Below are positions 35,285-43,331 of a stretch of 64,000 nt of DNA, in pieces. Location of the stretch: positions 124,001-188,000 of the forward strand of contig JBMNOE010000001.1 in the NCBI GenBank assembly GCA_050942895.1, in the 5' to 3' direction. Made by a program: the position numbers and the translations under genes. The DNA comes from JBNRMR01 sp050942895 (lineage in GTDB: Bacteria > Bacillota > Clostridia > Christensenellales > UBA1750). Within the stretch, counting starts at the first letter, position 1. The number at the start of each line of letters is the position of its first letter. The notes beneath the pieces are model-generated. The model did not search any database, was not told where the DNA came from, and worked only from the letters and a program-made list of their open reading frames with translations.

Positions 35285-36820
35285 CTATGACCAGTATTTC
35301 CTGTCAAGGCTTCTGTACTGCACAGCCTCGGCCACATGCTCCTGGCCTATTTTATCCTCACCCGCAAGGTCTGCAATGGTCCGCGCCACCTTCAGCATCC
35401 TTGTGTATCCCCTGGTGGAAAGACCCATCTTTTCAGCCGCCATCTCCATAAGGGCCCTTGCTTCGACTGTCATGGCGCAATACTTTTGAAGCTGCCTTGC
35501 GCCAAGCTGAGCGTTTGAAAAAATCCCCTGCCCCTCATAGCGCGATAATTGCCTTTTCCTGGCGGATTCCACCCTCTGCCTTACAACGGCGCTGGGCTCC
35601 TCATCCCCCTCGGGCGATGATATCTCCGAGACATTTATTGACTCCACCTCGATATGCATGTCTATCCTGTCCAGCAGCGGGCCTGATATCCTCCCCAGAT
35701 AGCGGCTGACGGCGGCAGGAGTGCAGCGGCACTGCGCATTCCTTGCACCAAGATGCCCGCAGGGGCAAGGGTTCATTGCGCAGACCATCATGAACCGCGA
35801 AGGATAAGCCACCTGTGCGCCCACCCTAACCACCATCACCTGGCCGTCCTCCATGGGTTGGCGCAGGGCCTCCAGCACATTTCTGGGAAACTCCGGCAGC
35901 TCGTCCAAAAAGAGCACGCCGTTGTGGGCCTTTGATATCTCCCCCGGCATAGCGCTTTTTCCCCCGCCCACCAAAGCCGCGCTGCTGGCGGTATGATGAG
36001 GCGCTCTGAATGGCCGGCGGGACATCAGCCCGCGGTTTTTACCCAAAGCACCTGAAACCGAGTGTATTTTCGTTATTTCCAGAGCTTCCTCGAATGTCAT
36101 AGGGGGAAGAATCGAAGGAAGGCACCGGGCCAACATCGTCTTTCCCGAGCCGGGAGAGCCTATCATCAGCAGATTATGCCCCCCGGCAGCGGCGATCTCC
36201 AGCGCCCGTTTAGCGGCCCTTTGCCCGCGCACATATTTAAGATCACTCCCGGCGGGTTCTTCGTCATAGAGCGGATCGTATTCCACATGCTCCCTCGGCG
36301 CAAGCGGCCTTTCGCCCGTCAGGTGCCCCACCACCGCTTCGAGGCTTTTCGCCGGATAAATCTCAACATCCAGTATGCAGGCGCACTCCAGCGCATTTTC
36401 CAGCGGCAGAATGAACTTTCTAACGCCCCTTTGCCGCGCCGAAATCACCATCGGCAGCGCGCCGTTTATGCTGCGAACAGCCCCATCCAGTGAGAGCTCC
36501 CCCGCCATAACATATTCCGCAGCGCTATTTTGAGGGATCCTGCCGGTGGCCATCAACAGCGCCGCCGCTATGGGCAGGTCATAAAGGGGCCCCTCTTTTT
36601 TAACATCCGCCGGAGCCAGGTTCACAGTGGTGTGCATGAACGGAAATTCAATCTTACTGTTGCTTATTGCGGCGCGCACCCTCTCCCGGGACTCCTTCAC
36701 CGCTGCATCGGGCAAGCCGACCACCTCAAAAGTGGGCATACCCGGGCGAGCATCCACCTCAACGGTGACGATATAGCCGTCTATTCCTGTTATGCCGCAT
36801 GACTTAACGCTCGCCAGCAC
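35285..36820 (-). CDS. comM: ComM/YifB-family Mg-chelatase-like AAA+ ATPase
   Basis: AAA+ helicase of 511 residues promoting branch migration in natural transformation. N-terminal ChlI-like domain (VKSCGITGIDGYIVTVEVDA), Walker A GSPGSGKTMLARCL (about residue 220), Walker B FLDELPEFPRNVLEAL, and a C-terminal Mg-chelatase domain with FMMVCAMNPCPCG and a LARTIADLAGEDKI-like helix. Start is GTG 36820 with GGGGGAAG upstream. A promoter lies 51-80 bases before it, so it may head its own unit rather than belong to the GT-C transcript. Confidence 0.95.
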   Translation of the reverse strand: MLASVKSCGITGIDGYIVTVEVDARPGMPTFEVVGLPDAAVKESRERVRAAISNSKIEFPFMHTTVNLAPADVKKEGPLYDLPIAAALLMATGRIPQNSAAEYVMAGELSLDGAVRSINGALPMVISARQRGVRKFILPLENALECACILDVEIYPAKSLEAVVGHLTGERPLAPREHVEYDPLYDEEPAGSDLKYVRGQRAAKRALEIAAAGGHNLLMIGSPGSGKTMLARCLPSILPPMTFEEALEITKIHSVSGALGKNRGLMSRRPFRAPHHTASSAALVGGGKSAMPGEISKAHNGVLFLDELPEFPRNVLEALRQPMEDGQVMVVRVGAQVAYPSRFMMVCAMNPCPCGHLGARNAQCRCTPAAVSRYLGRISGPLLDRIDMHIEVESINVSEISSPEGDEEPSAVVRQRVESARKRQLSRYEGQGIFSNAQLGARQLQKYCAMTVEARALMEMAAEKMGLSTRGYTRMLKVARTIADLAGEDKIGQEHVAEAVQYRSLDRKYWS

Positions 36821-36870
36821 CGCGCTTCCCCCATATATTCAATATAATCATAAACTTTTTCATACTGATA

Positions 36871-36900
36871 ATAATCTCACGACTGCCTTTATTCTGTCAA
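36871..36900 (-). promoter_or_regulatory. Candidate promoter of the comM-dprA-topA unit
   Basis: On the minus strand a perfect TTGACA (complement of 36895-36900) is followed after 18 bases by GATTAT (complement of 36871-36876), a 4-of-6 match to the -10. It lies in the 111-base gap between gtrA and comM. Confidence 0.5.
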
Positions 36901-36931
36901 TACCCCTTTCGGCTTTTGCCCATGCCAAGGC

Positions 36932-37333
36932 TTAAACGCCCCTGAAAACCAGCAATTTATTTAAAACAAAGTTAATCCCCATAGAAAAAACTACAGCCGC
37001 GCCCTTTGATATCAGGTCGTTCATCAGCAGCTTTTCCTTGAAAATGAACAACACCGCCATCGAAACCCCCAGAGAAACAAGGTTCACGCCGAAGAATATC
37101 AGCACCCTTTTCGCGCCCATCCTTCCCTTTTCCCGGAAGGTGAAGTTTTTGTTCATGAAAAGGCTGTTAAGAACCCCGCAGCTATAGGCTATGGCCTGAG
37201 CAGGCAGATAATGCACCGCAAAAAAGGGTGTCAGCCGCAGCAGAAAATAGACGCCCCAGTCCACCAATGTGTTTATTACGCCCACCATGGCGAACTTTAT
37301 CCCCTGGCCGAACAGTTTCTTTAAGCTTTCCAT
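36932..37333 (-). CDS. GtrA-family small membrane protein
   Basis: A 133-residue protein with four hydrophobic segments: GQGIKFAMVGVINTLVDWGV at the N-terminus, then FAVHYLPAQAIAYSCGVLN, a VNLVSLGVSMAVLFIF segment and GAAVVFSMGINFVLNK. GtrA proteins flip polyprenyl-phosphate-linked sugars or otherwise work with cell-envelope glycosylation. The open frame extends upstream, but GGGGGAAGGG is placed for the ATG at 37333. It follows the large glycosyltransferase gene by 28 bases; together they likely move and use lipid-linked sugar. Confidence 0.9.
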   Translation of the reverse strand: MESLKKLFGQGIKFAMVGVINTLVDWGVYFLLRLTPFFAVHYLPAQAIAYSCGVLNSLFMNKNFTFREKGRMGAKRVLIFFGVNLVSLGVSMAVLFIFKEKLLMNDLISKGAAVVFSMGINFVLNKLLVFRGV

Positions 37334-37361
37334 AATCCCTTCCCCCTCGATAGCCGCTAAT

Positions 37362-40300
37362 CTAATAATTCCAAATAGTCCAAGTGGGCAGCCAGCGGGT
37401 AAGCCTTGCATACCACACGGGGATGTCCATGCCGGATATCACCGGGTAGAAGAATGCGAACATAAGCGCTGCTATGCCTATGTACACCCCCAGGGCAATT
37501 TTCAGCTTTCGTTCGTCCACCTTGCCGCCATAGCCTGTTTTCACATCGATGAAATGGCAGATTATCAGTATTACGAAGGGCACGCAGGTAAAGTAATGGT
37601 AAATGAACGTGCATCTTGTCACCAGCACCCAGGGCAGGAACTGCGAAGCGAAGCCTATCAGCAGCAGTGCGCCGATGTGGGTGATCTCCTTGTTCTTTGA
37701 GCTGTCCTTAAACCCCTTTATATAGCGTACCACAAGCCAGACGAGGGCCGCAAAGCCCGGCCACCAGACAGCAGGATTTCCCATTGTGTTTATGGTGGCG
37801 ATAAGGCCGTCATGGTTACCCTTGTACAGCCACATGGGCCGGATCATAAGGGGCCACTCATACCAGGGGGACTCAAAGTCATGGCTGTCCTGAAGCCCGC
37901 TGTGGTATGTGAACATATATTCCTGGGCCGCCCACCAGTCCGCGATGGTCTTTCCGTCCTTTATCTGGAAATATTGAAATGATGATGCGAAATATATCCC
38001 GAAGGGAATTATCACAAAAGCCAGCACGCAGAAAAGGCAGGTATAGGCGAAGTTCTTAAACCACTCCCCTTCTTTGCCCATGCGCTTTGCTTCGGTATAT
38101 CTCCTGTAGAGGGTGTAAAAGAGTATCACCGCCAGGCCCGCGCCGGCATATATGCCCGTCCATTTGCTGGCGCTGCCCAGGCCAAACATTATCCCCGAAA
38201 GCAGCAGCGGCAAAAGCGTCTTTTTTAGGGGCATCCTGTTGAAGCTGTGCAGCAAAGCATAGCGCAGCATGAAATAATACATCCATATGATGAACATCAC
38301 CACGAAGGAATCGATTGTGGCCAGCCTCGTCTGGGCAAAATGCATACAGTCAAGAGCCATCAAAAGCATGGCAACCAGGGCAATATCCCGCCTTTTAAAG
38401 AGGAGCTTTGCCAGCAGATACATTCCCGGCAGCATGATTATCCCCGCGACCGTTCCCGCAAGCCTCCATGCGAAGGGATTCATGCCCAGCAGCATTATGC
38501 AAAAGGACATGAACGCCTTGCCCAGGGGCGGGTGGGTGGTTTCATACCACTGCATTCCGTGGATATGCTCAAAAGCCGTGCGTGCATGGTATATTTCATC
38601 GAAGTACATGGAGTTCATGAAGGATGAGCGCTCCGGCACCAGATGCTGCTCGTCCGCTATGAGGGCGGGGTCCATTCCGCTGCCTTCTCTCTGATCATGG
38701 GCGGAAACCTGCGCTATCGGCGTCAAGCCCTCCCCGTCAAAAAAGGCTGCCTCTATTACCGGTATTCCTGCGCCCAGGAAAACTATGCGGGCATAGCGGG
38801 CCTGCTCTTGGCTCAGATCATAGTCATGCCACATGAACATGGTGTTGACCTCGTATTCGATCTCCGCCTCACGCTTTGCGCCGGTGGAAGAGATGATCGA
38901 CGCCGCGCGCCAGCTTTCCCCGTCGTCTGATATCTCCAATGTCATATGGCCGGAGCCGATACCGCCATAATATGTGAACTTTTGAATTTCCCTGGGCCCG
39001 CCGAAATCAAACACCAGATATTCCGACGCTCTGGAGCTTTTGTATTCAGTTATAGGCGCCTTTGTGTCCCCCAGGTTTATCAGCGCCAGCGCCGCATACA
39101 AAACTGTCACCACAGCCATAGCGATCAAATCAAAGCGGGTTATTCTGTGGTCAGTTTTTTTGTGCATATCGTTTTGCAACTTTCCGCCCCCCAAATCTTC
39201 CTTCTGCGCTGCCGCCCCGCCGTCATCATTTTCTTCAGATTCGTTTTTCTCCGGTTTGCTATATGTTTTTATCCGACCCGCCGAAATATCCCAGGAAGCG
39301 GCCGCAAGCCATGCCAATAGCGCCAAGTTAGCCGCCGAGAAAATGAATGTAACGGCAAAATGCTCCTGCAAAAGATGCGTGTGGTTTAAAACCATGGCCA
39401 CATTCACAAAATGGCTGGCGCTGTATAGCACAAATATTGCCAACAGCCGCTTGTCCCTGTAAAGGACATATGCAAACAGCAGCAGCACAAGGGCCGGGAA
39501 CATGTAGCGCTCGTGCATCCGAACGCCCAGCACGAACACCCCGCAAAGGAAAATTGCGCCTGCAAGGGGCAAAAATCTTCTATCCTTCGCTTTGAAGTAA
39601 AGAAAAGCGCTATATATGAATGACAGCACCATGAAGGTCGTTCCCGCCGCTCTGTATGAAACGGCGATGAAGATATCGCTTTGAGGCTCCCAGTTGGCGC
39701 CAAACATGGCAAAAAGGTTCATTGCGTTCACAGTGGCGTATTCATAGCTGCCCAATGTTCCCAGATATTTTTCCAGCAGCCAGCTTATGGGGCTGCCCCC
39801 CGCCACCGGCACTGCCGCCAATATGCACAAAACCGCACAGAATACGAATGAACCCAGAAGCTTCAAAGCGCCTTTGCCCTTTTCCTCCCGCACGGTGTCT
39901 ATGAAGGCGAAGGCCAGCAGCGGCCCTATCATCAGCCCCTGGGGCTTTATCAGCACCGTCACCGCGAATGCCGCCGATGCCAGGAACATTCTCCGGTTTA
40001 CCATCAGCCATACCGAGAGCAGCGCGCCGAAGGCCAAAACGCCGTCGATCTGCCCCCAGGCGGCGGAGTTAACCAGTACGGCCGGGTTGAAAAGATACAG
40101 TGATGCGATCAGCAGCCCACAGTTTCTATTAAAAAATCTTTCAGCTATCCTGAAAATGAGGTAGCCCGCTAATATATCGCAGATTATCGCCGGCAACTTC
40201 ACCATCAAAACGAATATGTCCGATGTCTGATGCAGGTTAAAAAGGCGTCCAATTCCGCCTATCACGCTCAATATATACATGTAGCCCGGGGGATAGTCGC

Positions 40301-41204
40301 AGAAATAATCCCCCTGATATAAAGAGGCCACCCCCTCCGCCCCAGACTTTGACGCCCATGATGTGAAACAGCCGATGTCGTAGCTGTAGCCGGTGATAAT
40401 AGACGCTATCAGCAGCCGCACAAACAGTGCGCCCAAAAGCACCAGGGCCAGCCCGCTGCCTCCGGGCTGATTTGCTTCACCGCCGGGAGTGAGCAGTGCC
40501 TTTTCACCAAGCCTGCGGGATGCCGCCAGACCCGCCATGGCGAACAGAGCCGCCAGGCAGAGTATCAGGGCGGTATAATTATCCCTTGGGCCATCGCCAT
40601 CATCCGAAGAATATGACGAGGATTTTATTTCTGAATAATCGTAGACCACCGCATTTTCAGGGGCACTCTCCACCGCGACGGCGGAAACATCCTTAAACCA
40701 GGCTTTGCCCATGGCGTCGTTTGCAAAAAAGCCAAGCCTGAGCTCCACCCCCAACTCGGTTTCGCCCCTGGAGTCCACATAGAGATCCACCTGCTCCCAT
40801 TGGCCTGCCGTATCAAAAACTTGGCGCGATGCCACAAAGCTCTCAGCAATGCTGATCCCCGCGCCATAATCATCGCCCCTTATGCCCTCTGCCTTTATCA
40901 GCGCAGAAATCCTGTACACAGTGTTCTTGTGGACGGGGAAATATTGAACCATCCTTATATCGTTCAGATCATGGCTGATTATCTGCAGCTCGCCCTTTGA
41001 TGTCTCCTGCGTTGATATCATATCGTCGTGGATATAGGCTTCCTTCTTCCAGTTTTCGGGCAGGCCATGCTCGTTTACAGCGGAAAAATCGGCATTTTCA
41101 AGCAGTTGGCTTTCATATGCGATGTCATTTGAAGCGCAGCCCGTCAAAACCACAAGAGCTGCAAGAGCCAAAATAATAAAAACAAAAATAGCTTTTCTTC
41201 TCAT
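37362..41204 (-). CDS. Tandem GT-C glycosyltransferase fusion with N-terminal lipoprotein signal and carbohydrate-binding-like domains
   Basis: A 1280-residue membrane protein in several parts. A lipoprotein-type signal (VVLTGC, Cys 23) is followed by a beta-rich domain, residues 30-190, with LLENADFSAVNEHGLPENW, like a CBM4/9-type carbohydrate-binding module. The first GT-C module (about 240-650) has the loop motif SYDIGCFTSWA and QGDYFCDYPPGYMYIL and about ten transmembrane helices. After a charged linker (KNESEENDDGG) comes a discoidin-like domain (about 720-850, KFTYYGGIGSGHMTLEIS). The second GT-C module (about 870-1280) carries the PMT-type DEIYHARTAFEHIHG motif and THPPLGKAFM. So two polyprenyl-phosphate-sugar-dependent transferases are fused in one chain. 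It lies between yraN and comM; gtrA follows. Confidence 0.85.
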   Translation of the reverse strand: MRRKAIFVFIILALAALVVLTGCASNDIAYESQLLENADFSAVNEHGLPENWKKEAYIHDDMISTQETSKGELQIISHDLNDIRMVQYFPVHKNTVYRISALIKAEGIRGDDYGAGISIAESFVASRQVFDTAGQWEQVDLYVDSRGETELGVELRLGFFANDAMGKAWFKDVSAVAVESAPENAVVYDYSEIKSSSYSSDDGDGPRDNYTALILCLAALFAMAGLAASRRLGEKALLTPGGEANQPGGSGLALVLLGALFVRLLIASIITGYSYDIGCFTSWASKSGAEGVASLYQGDYFCDYPPGYMYILSVIGGIGRLFNLHQTSDIFVLMVKLPAIICDILAGYLIFRIAERFFNRNCGLLIASLYLFNPAVLVNSAAWGQIDGVLAFGALLSVWLMVNRRMFLASAAFAVTVLIKPQGLMIGPLLAFAFIDTVREEKGKGALKLLGSFVFCAVLCILAAVPVAGGSPISWLLEKYLGTLGSYEYATVNAMNLFAMFGANWEPQSDIFIAVSYRAAGTTFMVLSFIYSAFLYFKAKDRRFLPLAGAIFLCGVFVLGVRMHERYMFPALVLLLFAYVLYRDKRLLAIFVLYSASHFVNVAMVLNHTHLLQEHFAVTFIFSAANLALLAWLAAASWDISAGRIKTYSKPEKNESEENDDGGAAAQKEDLGGGKLQNDMHKKTDHRITRFDLIAMAVVTVLYAALALINLGDTKAPITEYKSSRASEYLVFDFGGPREIQKFTYYGGIGSGHMTLEISDDGESWRAASIISSTGAKREAEIEYEVNTMFMWHDYDLSQEQARYARIVFLGAGIPVIEAAFFDGEGLTPIAQVSAHDQREGSGMDPALIADEQHLVPERSSFMNSMYFDEIYHARTAFEHIHGMQWYETTHPPLGKAFMSFCIMLLGMNPFAWRLAGTVAGIIMLPGMYLLAKLLFKRRDIALVAMLLMALDCMHFAQTRLATIDSFVVMFIIWMYYFMLRYALLHSFNRMPLKKTLLPLLLSGIMFGLGSASKWTGIYAGAGLAVILFYTLYRRYTEAKRMGKEGEWFKNFAYTCLFCVLAFVIIPFGIYFASSFQYFQIKDGKTIADWWAAQEYMFTYHSGLQDSHDFESPWYEWPLMIRPMWLYKGNHDGLIATINTMGNPAVWWPGFAALVWLVVRYIKGFKDSSKNKEITHIGALLLIGFASQFLPWVLVTRCTFIYHYFTCVPFVILIICHFIDVKTGYGGKVDERKLKIALGVYIGIAALMFAFFYPVISGMDIPVWYARLTRWLPTWTIWNY

Positions 41205-41235
41205 TTCAACTGCCGAAATCCCTTCTTAAATCATC

Positions 41236-41610
41236 CTAGACAAAATACGAATCTGCGCTGAACATAAACGCGTTTTTATAATGATCAATCCTCGTCTGGG
41301 GAGGCTGTCCTATTATTATAACTGCATCAAACCTGCAGGCTGTTTCAAAAAAGCCCCGCGAATTGATATAATATAGCGCCGCCTTTGATATTCTGGCTCT
41401 TTTCCCCGCGTCTATTGCCTGGTAGGCGCTTAAATCCCCCGCATATACCCGTGTTTTTACCTCTACGAAAACGATAGTGCCCCCTTCGCGCATTATCAGG
41501 TCCACCTCGCCGCCGGGTGCGCGGAAGTTTTGCTCCAGCAGCTCCATTCCCGCTGACAGCAAGAATTCCCGGGCGATATTTTCTCCGACTTTTCCAGTGC
41601 GGGCGCTCAT
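41236..41610 (-). CDS. YraN/UPF0102 family nuclease-like protein
   Basis: A 124-residue protein with a PD-(D/E)XK nuclease-like core: GKVGENIAREFLLSAG, then APGGEVDLIMREGGTIVFVE with EVKTR, the D-x14-ExK signature. Biological role is unclear in bacteria. The open frame begins upstream, but ATG 41610 overlaps the rnhB stop in ATGA and has GGGGAA at good distance. This is the usual rnhB-yraN linkage. Confidence 0.92.
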   Translation of the reverse strand: MSARTGKVGENIAREFLLSAGMELLEQNFRAPGGEVDLIMREGGTIVFVEVKTRVYAGDLSAYQAIDAGKRARISKAALYYINSRGFFETACRFDAVIIIGQPPQTRIDHYKNAFMFSADSYFV

Positions 41611-42251
41611 ACGAAGTTCCCCGTAAAGCAGCGGCGGTGATATTTGCATAGGCCGTATTTCCTTATGGCCTCAATATGCTCCTTCGTGCCGTAGCCCTTG
41701 TTTCTTGCGAAGCCGTACTGGGGAAATTCCTCGTCCAGCCTGCACATAAGGGCGTCCCTTTTCACCTTCGCCACTATTGACGCCGCCCCGATTAAATACG
41801 AGCGGGCATCGCCCCCGGCTATTGAAATCTGCGGGATGTCCGCGCTTAAAACGGCCTTGTCAACGCCGTCCACCAGCAGAAAGTCCGCCCCCGCATCCAT
41901 TACCGCCATCCTCATCGCCTGAAGTGTCGCCTGCCTTATGTTTATATCGTCTATCATTTTTTCGTCGCAAACGCCTATTCCCACACCCAGGGCAAGCTTC
42001 ATTATGCTTTCATAAAGGGCGTTTCTTCTTTTTTCGCTGAGCTTTTTGGAGTCGTTTATTCCCTCCAGCAAAGGCTCTTTGGGCAGCACCACACAGGCCG
42101 CCATCACCGGCCCTGCCAAAGGCCCTCTGCCCACCTCGTCCACACCGCCCAAAACCAGCCCCTGCTCCCACAGAGGCCGCTCATACTCGGTTATATTCAG
42201 CAAGCGCTCTTTTTCAGAGGGTTTTCCCCTTTGCGTTTTCTTCTGCGGCAT
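41607..42251 (-). CDS. rnhB: Ribonuclease HII
   Basis: Removes ribonucleotides from RNA/DNA hybrids. The 214 residues show the active-site GVDEVGRGPLAGPVMAACVV (Asp-Glu), DSKKLSEKRR, and ASIVAKVKRDALMCRLD. The 35-residue N-terminal extension (MPQKKTQRGKPSEKERLLNI) is Lys-rich. The start codon overlaps nothing but sits 1 base after the rbgA stop, and its end overlaps yraN. Confidence 0.96.
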   Translation of the reverse strand: MPQKKTQRGKPSEKERLLNITEYERPLWEQGLVLGGVDEVGRGPLAGPVMAACVVLPKEPLLEGINDSKKLSEKRRNALYESIMKLALGVGIGVCDEKMIDDINIRQATLQAMRMAVMDAGADFLLVDGVDKAVLSADIPQISIAGGDARSYLIGAASIVAKVKRDALMCRLDEEFPQYGFARNKGYGTKEHIEAIRKYGLCKYHRRCFTGNFV

Positions 42252-42252
42252 T

Positions 42253-43131
42253 TTACTTCTCCGGCGGGGCTTCCAGCGAGAGCTTCCCCAGCTTGCCCCC
42301 GCGAAACTCGTCCAAAACAGCGGCGGCTCCCCTTTCGGTGTTCAGTCTGCCGCCGGACATTATCCATCCCCGGCCCCGGCATGCCTGCTGGAAAAGCTCA
42401 TAGCCATCCTGCGACGGTTCCTCTATGTTGAAACGCTCCATAACAGCTTTGGGTGCAAGCTTTACAACCTCCCCAAGGAACATGCAGGCAAGCTCCTCCA
42501 CGTCCATGATATCGTCCTTGACCGAGCCCAGATACGCCAACTTAGACGCCGCATTCTTATCCTCAAACTTGGGCCAGAGCATCCCCGGAGTATCCAAAAA
42601 CTCCAGATATTCGCTTATGACTATCCACTGCTTGCCCCTGGTAACGCCAGGCCTGTCGGCAGCCTTGGCGGCGGCCCTTCCCCGCAGATTGTTTATAAAC
42701 GTGGACTTCCCCACATTCGGTATGCCCACCACCATGGCCCGAACCGTCTTGTTCGCGCCCCGTGCCTTCATGCTTTCCACCTTTTCCCGCATGATATTTT
42801 CCACCAGAGCGATCACGCCCTTCACATGTCTCCTATCCACCGACGAGACCGCTAGACTGCTATAGCCCTTGCCCTCGAAATACTCCTTCCAGCGGGCGGT
42901 TACTCCGTCGTCGGCAAGATCGGCTTTATTCAGCAGGAGTATCCTGGGCTTTCCTTTGAACATCGGCTCGAAGTCCGGGTTTCGGGTGGAAAGAGGGGCT
43001 CTGGCATCCACTATTTCAACTATAACGTCTATTACCTTCAGGCTTTCAGCCAGCAGGCGCCTGGTCTTGGCCATATGGCCGGGGAACCACTGAATGTTCA
43101 AAATCTCGCTCCTTTTTGTCTCTTTTTTCAT
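42253..43131 (-). CDS. rbgA: Ribosome biogenesis GTPase RbgA/YlqF
   Basis: Circularly permuted GTPase needed for late 50S subunit assembly (292 residues). Order of motifs confirms the permutation: G4 LLNKADLADD first, then G1 GIPNVGKSTFINNL, then G3 FLDTPGMLWP. The N-terminus IQWFPGHMAKTRRLLAESLK is typical. It is the first gene after a good promoter and is followed by rnhB and yraN. Confidence 0.96.
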   Translation of the reverse strand: MKKETKRSEILNIQWFPGHMAKTRRLLAESLKVIDVIVEIVDARAPLSTRNPDFEPMFKGKPRILLLNKADLADDGVTARWKEYFEGKGYSSLAVSSVDRRHVKGVIALVENIMREKVESMKARGANKTVRAMVVGIPNVGKSTFINNLRGRAAAKAADRPGVTRGKQWIVISEYLEFLDTPGMLWPKFEDKNAASKLAYLGSVKDDIMDVEELACMFLGEVVKLAPKAVMERFNIEEPSQDGYELFQQACRGRGWIMSGGRLNTERGAAAVLDEFRGGKLGKLSLEAPPEK

Positions 43132-43163
43132 TTAAACTGGAAAACAAAGGCATTATCTTCATA

Positions 43164-43192
43164 ATAATACCATTTGGTTGACTTTTTTTCAA
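43164..43192 (-). promoter_or_regulatory. Sigma-A-type promoter of rbgA
   Basis: On the minus strand TTGAAA (complement of 43187-43192), a 17-base spacer and TATTAT (complement of 43164-43169), placed 33 bases before the rbgA start. Confidence 0.7.
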
Positions 43193-43284
43193 CTTTATCG
43201 ATAATACGCCGTCACTGCTCTCTCACATCTCATTCTTTCCCAAAATATGTAATAATAATCTCACCCGGTGCTGCTCAGTCACAA

Positions 43285-43319
43285 AGTAAAGGCGGACAGC
43301 ATTTTAAACTGCCCGCCGC
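43285..43319 (-). terminator. Rho-independent terminator of the SpoIID-like gene
   Basis: On the minus strand GGCGGGCAG and CTGTCCGCC pair around TTTAAAATG, followed by TTTACTTT. It lies just after the stop of the SpoIID/SH3 gene. Confidence 0.75.
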
Positions 43320-43331
43320 TTTTTCAGTTGC

